From NCBI GenBank assembly GCA_028694115.1, contig JAQUUB010000125.1, positions 1 through 11,538 of the forward strand: 11,538 nucleotides of DNA, written 5' to 3'. Each line of letters begins with the position of its first letter. Within the stretch, counting starts at the first letter, position 1. The position numbers were made by a program, and so were the translations under genes. Below the pieces are notes generated by a model that was not told the DNA's origin, did not search any database, and was given only the letters and a program-made list of their open reading frames with translations. Source of the stretch: Lachnospiraceae bacterium (GTDB lineage: Bacteria; Bacillota_A; Clostridia; Lachnospirales; Lachnospiraceae). Shown here piece after piece: positions 6,258 through 11,538 of the stretch.

Positions 6258-6962
6258 CTAATTTAATTGTGTTATAATTTTATTCCAATCATCCATTGTA
6301 TCTATCTCAGAACATAATCTGTTCTTCACATCAAAAGGCCGAAGTATCATTTTCCCGGAAATCTCATTCAATGCATTCTCGGCATAACATTTCGTATCTC
6401 CATTTTTGCAAAATGAATCTATTTCATTCAGCCAGAAAATCCAATCCTCTTTCTGCAATACATATAGTGGCTGTGCCGCATATACATTATGGAAGAACTC
6501 AATTCCTACCTTCTTGATTTTGCCCTTTTCTATTACTGCCTTAAAATCTTTTTCCGGTAATGCAATGGTGGAACTTACTGCCATTAAGCTATCTTTTCTC
6601 TGTATCATCTCCCGTAAGATTTCCTCTTCATATACCAGATCCCCGTGCATCAATATCAGATCATCTATGAGAAACTCTTTTGCAAGATATATGGAATAAA
6701 TATAATTTGTTGATTGAAAATCTATATTATTCACAAACGTAATCTTTAAATCCAACTGTAAGGAATCACAGTAATCCTCCAATACCTCTTTGAAATAACC
6801 TGTGGTGATAACAACATCTTTTATGTCATTAGCTTGTAAGATATTCAATTGTCTGCTTAATATTGTTTCTTCACCTTTCAGTCTGGTCATGCATTTGGGA
6901 TGTGTCTCGGTCTCTTCTCCCATGCGCGATCCCATTCCGGAATTTAAAATCAGTGCTCTCAT
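6258..6962 (-). CDS. LicC/PntC-like nucleotidyltransferase, probable CTP:phosphonate cytidylyltransferase
   Basis: This 234-residue NTP-transferase (Rossmann-like) opens with LILNSGMGSRMG (residues 4-15) and HPKCM (Lys23), the nucleotide-binding loop and lysine of the family. STNYIYSIYLA (84-94) is the choline-kinase-linked LicC type of signature. D108 in LMHGDLVYE and the acidic pair E219/D221 near the C-terminus fit the two metal-binding positions. LicC activates phosphocholine with CTP. PntC, a close relative, activates 2-aminoethylphosphonate. Here the operon supplies a phosphonate, probably 2-hydroxyethylphosphonate, and a LicD transferase to use the CMP ester. The ribosome site is GGGAG before ATG 6962. 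Gaps are 11 bp upstream and 8 bp downstream. The fold is sure. The substrate is inferred from neighbours. Confidence 0.85.
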   Translation of the reverse strand: MRALILNSGMGSRMGEETETHPKCMTRLKGEETILSRQLNILQANDIKDVVITTGYFKEVLEDYCDSLQLDLKITFVNNIDFQSTNYIYSIYLAKEFLIDDLILMHGDLVYEEEILREMIQRKDSLMAVSSTIALPEKDFKAVIEKGKIKKVGIEFFHNVYAAQPLYVLQKEDWIFWLNEIDSFCKNGDTKCYAENALNEISGKMILRPFDVKNRLCSEIDTMDDWNKIITQLN

Positions 6963-6973
6963 CGTTTCTCCCT

Positions 6974-8098
6974 TTATCTACATTCTTTCAAATAATTCAT
7001 GAAATTTTCCTTATTCTCTTTTGCTGTGGTTGTTGGTCTACCTAAATTTTCCCTGGAGAAAAGACAGCACTTGACCTCGATAAAGGATAATGTCTCTGAT
7101 TGTTTCGCCTTATCAAGTGCTGATTCTAATTCTGTTATATCCGTCACAGTATATGTGTTCACGTATCCACAGGCATCAGCAATTTTTACAAAATCAATAT
7201 TTCCGGATACCGTCGGCATACCGCCCACCGTCTCATGCGCCTCATTATTAATTACAATATGTACCACATTTCCCGGTTTCCTGCTTCCCATGACTGCCAT
7301 AGAACCCATATGCATAATCGCTGCACCATCACCGTCTATGCACCACACCTTGGATTGCGGTTTATTTAGTGCAATTCCAAGTGCTATAGATGAGCTGTGC
7401 CCCATAGAACCTACTGTCAGAAAATCATATTTATGAGATTGATTTTTTCTCTCTCTTATCTCAAATAATTCCCGTGATGCCTTTCCGGTGGTAGATACTA
7501 TGATATCTTCGCCAGCTGCCTCCACAATTTTTTCTATTGCATCCTCCCTTTTCAGCGAGTAATTATTCCTATATTCTATTTTATCGCTTCCCCGCAGAAC
7601 TTTCTTTTTTACAATAAATGCAACACTTTTTCCCTCTGCCAGCAGTTTATCATATTCCTTTAATCTGGATGTGACTTCCTCTATTGAAGTGGTATCTTCC
7701 AGGACAAAATAAGCAATGTCCATCGTTTCCATCAATGTTGTAGTAATCTCACCCTGGAAAATATGTTGCGGTTCATCGTGAACACCAGGCTCTCCGCGCC
7801 AACCGATTATAAAAATACAGGGAATACCATAAACCTTTGGATTCAAAAGCGAAGCCACCGGATTAATGGTATTTCCTATCCCACTATTTTGCATATACAC
7901 AACCGGCACTTTTCCTGTAGAGAGATAATATCCCGCTGCTAATCCTACTGCATTCCCTTCATTGGCAGCTATTATATGGTGATTGGATATTCCCTCTTTT
8001 CCCATAAGATAATTGCACAGTTCTTTTAGCTGTGAATCAGGAACTCCTGTATAAAAATCACTATCCAGAGCTGCGAATAATTCATCCATATTCAGCAT
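6974..8098 (-). CDS. aepY: phosphonopyruvate decarboxylase (ThDP-dependent)
   Basis: This 374-residue thiamine-diphosphate enzyme removes CO2 from phosphonopyruvate to give phosphonoacetaldehyde. That step makes C-P bond formation by the mutase irreversible. Residues 14-25 (DFYTGVPDSQLK) and AANEGNAVGLAAGYYLSTGK with catalytic-type E47 are characteristic. QNSGIGNTINPVASLLNPKV and WRGEPGVHDEPQH are also family blocks. The cofactor-binding motif runs from GDG (256-258) to NN (284-285). Length is normal for the family. The start at 8098 follows AGGAGG, which overlaps the end of the reductase gene, leaving a 2-bp gap and suggesting translational coupling. Sulfopyruvate decarboxylase is the main alternative, ruled out in practice by the adjacent PEP mutase. 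Confidence 0.95.
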   Translation of the reverse strand: MLNMDELFAALDSDFYTGVPDSQLKELCNYLMGKEGISNHHIIAANEGNAVGLAAGYYLSTGKVPVVYMQNSGIGNTINPVASLLNPKVYGIPCIFIIGWRGEPGVHDEPQHIFQGEITTTLMETMDIAYFVLEDTTSIEEVTSRLKEYDKLLAEGKSVAFIVKKKVLRGSDKIEYRNNYSLKREDAIEKIVEAAGEDIIVSTTGKASRELFEIRERKNQSHKYDFLTVGSMGHSSSIALGIALNKPQSKVWCIDGDGAAIMHMGSMAVMGSRKPGNVVHIVINNEAHETVGGMPTVSGNIDFVKIADACGYVNTYTVTDITELESALDKAKQSETLSFIEVKCCLFSRENLGRPTTTAKENKENFMNYLKECR

Positions 8099-8100
8099 AT

Positions 8101-9264
8101 CTATCTTTCCTCCTCTTCCAGCATACCATAGATCGTGTATATATCTTCTTTGCTTAATTTGACAGGATTATTTTTCAGCCTTTCAGCATTTACTGACTCT
8201 GATAATACTTTTAAAGTTTCCCTGGAAAGTACAGGCATCTTCGGAATACCAATACTATTTATGATTTTTTCTAATTTTTCTGCACCATTTCTCTTATGAT
8301 CATTTGGGTCTAATAAATCTGATAATTCTTCAAAGACTTGCTGTAAATAGTCTCTGCCGCGTATATCAATACACTGTTCCATATGTCCCAACATATAATG
8401 CCATAAATGCGGAAGACACTCTGCAACTGCTATTCCATGTGGAAACTGAAACAAAGTCGTCAATTTATAGCACATGGCATGACCGGCTGTTGTACGAGTG
8501 ATATTGATCGCCTGCCCCGCAAGATTTGATGCTGTAAATATATGCTCTCTTACGATTCTATCTCTATCTTCCCCCGGCTTTATCCCCTGGGCATTACCCT
8601 CCCGATCATTTTCCAGACCCAGATAGGATTTGTAATCTGCCATAATCATCTGTATCGCTTTTTTCGCTAATATTTTGCTTTGGAGCGTGGCATTCACAGA
8701 CCAAAATGATTCGATGCTATGGGCCAGTGCATCCAGTAATGTAGCCTTTTTCTGAATCATAGGAAGACTGATCAGGTAAGATTCGTCCAACACTGCAATT
8801 TGCGGTATACAGGACTTATGTTCAATGGATTTCTTCTCTCCATCATAGTAGATCACTGCGAAACACGTTGACTCGCTCCCTGTTCCCGCCGTGGTAGGTA
8901 CTGCATAAAAAGGGATTTCATTATCAGTCATCCTCTGAAACAGGTAAGGTACATCATCCTGCATATGCAAATATAGTTTTATGCATTTTGCCACATCTAT
9001 TGCACTCCCGCCACCAATGGCAAGCACTGCCTGGCAATTATTTTTTCGCATGGTTTTTACTCCCTTTTCTACGGATGTATACGAGGGATTTGGTTGAAAT
9101 TCATCAAAAAGTGTGACCTTCATTTTAAGCGAACGAATCCATTTTTCCCATTGTGTTCCATAAAATGCTCGTCCGTGTACTACAAAAAGATTCTCTATCT
9201 CATGTTTTTTTAAAGAAGCCTCAATGGCTTCCATGCCACTTTTCCCCATTATAATGGATTGCAT
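8101..9264 (-). CDS. iron-containing alcohol dehydrogenase, probable phosphonoacetaldehyde reductase
   Basis: This 387-residue group III (iron-type) alcohol dehydrogenase has the nucleotide-binding GGGSAIDVAK at 84-93 and PTTAGTGSE at 123-131. All four metal ligands are present: D178 and H182 (DALAHSIES), H262 (TTAGHA) and H276 (FPHG). Placed between PEP mutase and phosphonopyruvate decarboxylase, it should reduce phosphonoacetaldehyde to 2-hydroxyethylphosphonate with NAD(P)H, like FomC, PhpC and DhpG of phosphonate antibiotic pathways. No aminotransferase accompanies it, which argues against 2-aminoethylphosphonate as product. The start at ATG 9264 is preceded by AGGAG, 12 bp after the mutase stop. 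The fold is certain. The substrate comes from context. Confidence 0.9.
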   Translation of the reverse strand: MQSIIMGKSGMEAIEASLKKHEIENLFVVHGRAFYGTQWEKWIRSLKMKVTLFDEFQPNPSYTSVEKGVKTMRKNNCQAVLAIGGGSAIDVAKCIKLYLHMQDDVPYLFQRMTDNEIPFYAVPTTAGTGSESTCFAVIYYDGEKKSIEHKSCIPQIAVLDESYLISLPMIQKKATLLDALAHSIESFWSVNATLQSKILAKKAIQMIMADYKSYLGLENDREGNAQGIKPGEDRDRIVREHIFTASNLAGQAINITRTTAGHAMCYKLTTLFQFPHGIAVAECLPHLWHYMLGHMEQCIDIRGRDYLQQVFEELSDLLDPNDHKRNGAEKLEKIINSIGIPKMPVLSRETLKVLSESVNAERLKNNPVKLSKEDIYTIYGMLEEEER

Positions 9265-9276
9265 CTTTAATAACTC

Positions 9277-10575
9277 CTATTCTTCCTCCGGTATCAATGT
9301 CAGTATCTCTTTAATAGACATACACATATCATCTGCTTCTTTTGCTCTATGATTTTGCAGAATTGTCCTTGCAGCATTCTGCATTGCAGGGAAACCACTT
9401 CTGGTCAATTGATTTGCATAGATTACTATATTCACTCCACGATTTCTAAATTCTTCCTCCGTTACCTGATTAAATGAAGTAGGTACTACAATAATCGGCG
9501 TATTTTTGTCTGTGGCTCTATATTTTTCCACAAATTCAAATATTTCACCAGGATCTTTTTTTCTGGAATGTATCATAATCCCATCTGCCCCAGCCTTTAC
9601 AAATGCATCTGCCCGCTCTAAAGCGTCCTTCATTCCCTTTTCCAGTATCAGGCTTTCAATTCTGGCAATAATCATGAAATCCTGTGTCTTTTGTGCTCGT
9701 TTTCCAGATGCAATCTTTTCAGAAAATTCTTCTATTGTAGCCTGTGTCTGTTTTACTTCATTCCCAAATAGTGAATTTTTCTTGAGACCCTTTTTATCTT
9801 CAATAATAACTGCTGATACTCCCATTCGTTCCAGTGTTCTTACTGTATACACAAAATGCTCCGTCAATCCGCCCGTATCCCCATCTAAAATAATGGGCTT
9901 TGTAGTAACCTCCATAATCTCGTCTATGGTCTTCAGTCTGGAGGACATGTCCACCAACTCTATATCAGGCTTTCCCTTTGCTGTAGAATCACAAAGACTG
10001 GATACCCACATGGCATCGAACTGATATGTTTTTCCGTTTTCTACTACAGTTGTCTTCTCAGCCAGAAGACCTGTTATTCCACTATGCGCCTCTATTGCTG
10101 TCAGCAGTGGCTTCATATCTAATATTTTTCTTAATCTTCCTCGTCTGATTTCCGGCATTGCCAACTGCATTTTGCTATACTTTTCCAGTGCTTCGTACTC
10201 TTTTTCTGTACTATATGGCACTTCTACCAGTTCACCGCCATAGGAGTTTAAGATCTCAATTACTTCTTCACGAATTTCCTTCTGGATTCCTTCCTTCCAG
10301 TCATTTCCATGCACTACATAGTCCGGCTTTAATTCCAAAAGGTTTTCTCTATAGCTCAATTGCTTCTGCTCTACTACATGTGCCACTCCTGTAATATGTT
10401 CGATGAGGTTCTTTCTCTCAGTAAATGTAAGTAAAGGAAACCTTTTATAGCTTGCCACTGCTTCATCAGAAAGCACGCCCACCGTCAGTTCCCCTAACTT
10501 ACTGGCCGTATCAATGATCTTTGTATGTCCGCCATGAATAATATCTGTGCTCAAACTTATATATACCTTTTTCAT
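9277..10575 (-). CDS. aepX: phosphoenolpyruvate mutase with N-terminal cytidylyltransferase-like domain
   Basis: This two-domain protein of 432 residues forms the C-P bond by rearranging PEP to phosphonopyruvate. Residues 1 to about 135 are a cytidylyltransferase-like domain with HGGH at 14-17 and VVHGNDW at 87-93. Residues about 145-425 are an isocitrate-lyase-superfamily mutase with DGDTGG (231-236) and the diagnostic EDKKGLKKNS (259-268). The GIS(S/T)T-type motif I expect after VEVPY (117-121) in such fusions is not present; the sequence reads STEKEYEAL. Nucleotidyl transfer by this domain is therefore doubtful. GGGAG lies before ATG 10575. It is the first gene of the operon, with a possible promoter at 10630-10658. 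The mutase identity is near certain. Confidence 0.96.
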   Translation of the reverse strand: MKKVYISLSTDIIHGGHTKIIDTASKLGELTVGVLSDEAVASYKRFPLLTFTERKNLIEHITGVAHVVEQKQLSYRENLLELKPDYVVHGNDWKEGIQKEIREEVIEILNSYGGELVEVPYSTEKEYEALEKYSKMQLAMPEIRRGRLRKILDMKPLLTAIEAHSGITGLLAEKTTVVENGKTYQFDAMWVSSLCDSTAKGKPDIELVDMSSRLKTIDEIMEVTTKPIILDGDTGGLTEHFVYTVRTLERMGVSAVIIEDKKGLKKNSLFGNEVKQTQATIEEFSEKIASGKRAQKTQDFMIIARIESLILEKGMKDALERADAFVKAGADGIMIHSRKKDPGEIFEFVEKYRATDKNTPIIVVPTSFNQVTEEEFRNRGVNIVIYANQLTRSGFPAMQNAARTILQNHRAKEADDMCMSIKEILTLIPEEE

Positions 10576-10629
10576 CTGGTTTCTCCCATCCTGTCATTTT
10601 ATATTTTCTCATGGATATGGTTATTTTAA

Positions 10630-10658
10630 AATATTCTGAAAACATCTTCATACTTCAA
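10630..10658 (-). promoter_or_regulatory. possible promoter of the phosphonate operon
   Basis: On the minus strand TTGAAG (10653-10658) and AATATT (10630-10635) are 17 bp apart, each matching consensus at 4 of 6 positions. The implied leader is about 48 nt. The region is AT-rich, and an alternative TATAAA near 10597-10602 lacks a good -35. Confidence 0.35.
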
Positions 10659-10742
10659 CTAAATTAAATCTTTAAATTCTATTATCCCAAACAAAATGCG
10701 GCAATATTATTGGTGTTGATGACTTTGCTTTTAAAAAGAGAC

Positions 10743-10777
10743 ATACTCTTAACTGAATGTTATTAAATTAAGAGTAT
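10743..10777 (-). terminator. hairpin terminator of the decayed gene upstream of the phosphonate operon
   Basis: A perfect 10-bp inverted repeat, ATACTCTTAA (10743-10752) with TTAAGAGTAT (10768-10777), has a 15-nt loop. On the minus strand it is followed by GTCTCTTTTTAAAA, which contains a T-run. It lies downstream of the minus-strand remnant and so isolates the phosphonate operon from it. Confidence 0.55.
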
Positions 10778-10789
10778 AGGAAGGAAAAT

Positions 10790-11098
10790 GGGCATATTGG
10801 GTATCGGAATTCTCCACACAATATTTTATAGTAGAAACAATTTGCTTTATCGCTTTTTAAATTCTACTCATCTGCATAGCAGAGAATTTATATTCATTAC
10901 CTCTGTATTTATCGCATTCAAATCGACATCCAAATCGCCGTTTTCTATATGTGGTACAATTTCTGTAAGAAATTAAATCTGTTTGGCAATATCCTTAACT
11001 TCCTGTCTTTTTCTCTCTTAAATCCGTTCTCGGAGTAATTTTGGGATTATAACAGCCTTTTTTGCACTCATGTACACATCTTTAAATGTTCTTTTCAT
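10790..11098 (-). pseudogene. decayed minus-strand gene of unknown family
   Basis: An ATG at 11098 is preceded by a strong GGAGGAAG and opens a 26-codon frame (MKRTFKDVYMSAKKAVIIP, then KLLRERI and TAA at 11018). Coding-like sequence continues in another frame, ERKRQEVKDIAKQI, a stop, then FLTEIVPHIENGDLDVDLNA. After a further shift it gives EYKFSAMQMSRI, a stop and KAIKQIVSTIKYCVENS. At least two stops and two frame changes indicate a dead gene of about 100 codons. I do not recognise the parent family. The 26-residue frame with its good ribosome site could still be expressed. Confidence 0.4.
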
Positions 11099-11133
11099 AT
11101 TGCTTCCTCCTCAACTTCCTAAAAAAGTTCCAC

Positions 11134-11290
11134 TCAAATGGTCTTTTTAGGTCTTCCTCGACGTCCTGACGGTTGCCTGGTCGTAGTCCTGATTGAAGCG
11201 ACTTTCATAAATTCCATCATCTCTTCATACGACCTTCCACTCTTATCAAAGGCTTCCATCAGACCAATTTCTGAGCTTCTTTCATTTGGG
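11134..11290 (-). pseudogene. C-terminal fragment of an unknown gene, cut at the IS boundary
   Basis: The minus strand encodes EAFDKSGRSYEEMMEFMKVA then SIRTTTRQPSGRRGRPKKTI before a stop at 11134. The tail is basic with an AT-hook-like GRRGRPKK. The frame nominally extends to 11352, but the part beyond about 11290 is the transposase gene's antisense and probably belongs to the insertion sequence. No ribosome site fits a start here. A shorter, diverged piece of the same coding sequence lies at 1018-1060. The parent family is not recognised. Confidence 0.45.
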
Positions 11291-11538
11291 GATGTGGACG
11301 AAAAGTTGGACTGTATAACCCTTGATAAAACATGCGCTATACAAAAGAACAAATATCCGTGGCACTTTTATTACTGAAAGCAACTGGATCTCCCGATAAG
11401 GTAATTCAAACATTAGGTTACCCTTCAAATCCGATGTTGTACCATTGGCGCGACAAATATCCAGAGTATTACGATGTTCCAGAACAAAAACACTGGAAAC
11501 AGGCTTCAGCGGATTTGAAACAAAGTGTAATACGTCGT
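11291..11538 (+). mobile_element. left part of an IS3-type insertion sequence (continues beyond window)
   Basis: The only clear plus-strand gene starts here. The sequence TGTGGACGAAAAGTTGGAC near 11291-11312 could be the terminal inverted repeat, since IS3-family ends commonly start with TG. The other end is outside the window, so the boundary is unverified. It interrupts the minus-strand frame of the neighbouring fragment. Confidence 0.5.
11332..11538 (+). CDS. IS3-family transposase OrfA-like helix-turn-helix protein, 5' end only
   Basis: Sixty-nine codons are visible from ATG 11332 to the edge. MRYTKEQISVALLLLKATGS followed by TLGYPSNPMLYHWRDKYPEY is the helix-turn-helix region of IS3/IS150-type first-frame transposase proteins (the TGS....LGYPS...LY-W pattern). 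It would bind the element ends. The ribosome site is weak, as is common for transposases. A basic stretch (KQSVIRR) begins at the edge. Whether the full element is intact cannot be seen. Confidence 0.75.
   Translation, partial: MRYTKEQISVALLLLKATGSPDKVIQTLGYPSNPMLYHWRDKYPEYYDVPEQKHWKQASADLKQSVIRR

Noticed and set aside
6999..7436. Plus-strand frame of 145 codons inside the decarboxylase gene
   Set aside because: It is a shadow of the phosphonopyruvate decarboxylase coding sequence.
9506..10024. Plus-strand frame of 172 codons inside the mutase gene
   Set aside because: It is antisense to the PEP mutase domain with its EDKKGLKKNS motif, and no ribosome site supports it.
10788..10976. Plus-strand 62-codon frame preceded by AGGAAGG
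   Set aside because: The product looks like random AT-rich translation, while the opposite strand has more protein-like residues (ENGDLDVDLNAINTEV) ending at a terminator.
1..11538. CRISPR array, tRNA or rRNA genes
   Set aside because: No regularly spaced repeats and no cloverleaf or rRNA-like sequence were found on reading.

Overview
The window looks like an accessory region of a low-GC Clostridia genome, most probably Lachnospiraceae. This rests on the AT-rich DNA, GGAGG-type ribosome binding sites, an Rpn-family (PD-(D/E)XK) nuclease, a DUF4143-type ATPase and a DUF6718-like small protein. The assignment is inference. Almost everything is on the minus strand, so transcription runs from high to low coordinates. 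The one clear plus-strand gene is a truncated transposase at the right edge.

Right edge and core (about 5290-11538). The 5' end of an IS3-type transposase (11332 onward) abuts the 3' fragment of a gene of unknown function (11134-11290). Next comes a decayed minus-strand gene (about 10790-11098) ending in a terminator hairpin. The core is a tight five-gene phosphonate operon (10575 to 5293). It encodes phosphoenolpyruvate mutase with an N-terminal cytidylyltransferase-like domain, an iron-type alcohol dehydrogenase acting as a phosphonoacetaldehyde reductase, phosphonopyruvate decarboxylase, a LicC-like sugar/choline-type nucleotidyltransferase and a LicD-family transferase. Gene spacings are 2-12 bp. 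The logical pathway is PEP to phosphonopyruvate to phosphonoacetaldehyde to 2-hydroxyethylphosphonate (HEP), then CMP-activation and transfer to a surface glycan or polymer. No transaminase is present, which argues for HEP rather than 2-aminoethylphosphonate.

Middle (about 3400-5290). Just past the operon lies a wrecked 3' remnant of a DUF4143 ATPase. A non-coding stretch with three tandem hairpins follows. Then comes a small toxin-antitoxin-like cassette: a stand-alone RelA/SpoT nucleotidyltransferase-domain protein with catalytic residues retained, overlapped by a 74-residue DUF6718-like protein with its own strong ribosome binding site, and closed by a terminator. A separate 85-residue RnlB-like antitoxin follows with no RnlA toxin visible. 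The RelA/SpoT plus DUF6718 pair is the best candidate for an undescribed system here.

Left part (1-3400). It carries an Rpn-family nuclease preceded by a large branched imperfect palindrome, an 11-codon remnant of another DUF4143 C-terminus, a Mn-type superoxide dismutase starting at TTG with a terminator hairpin, and an intact but edge-truncated DUF4143 ATPase with a near-consensus promoter. A 43-bp near-identical repeat (41/43) sits at 1018-1060 and 11208-11250. Two short fragments of the same unknown gene therefore bracket about 10.2 kb of cargo. Gene remnants, repeats and orphan toxin-antitoxin parts together suggest a recombination-prone island.
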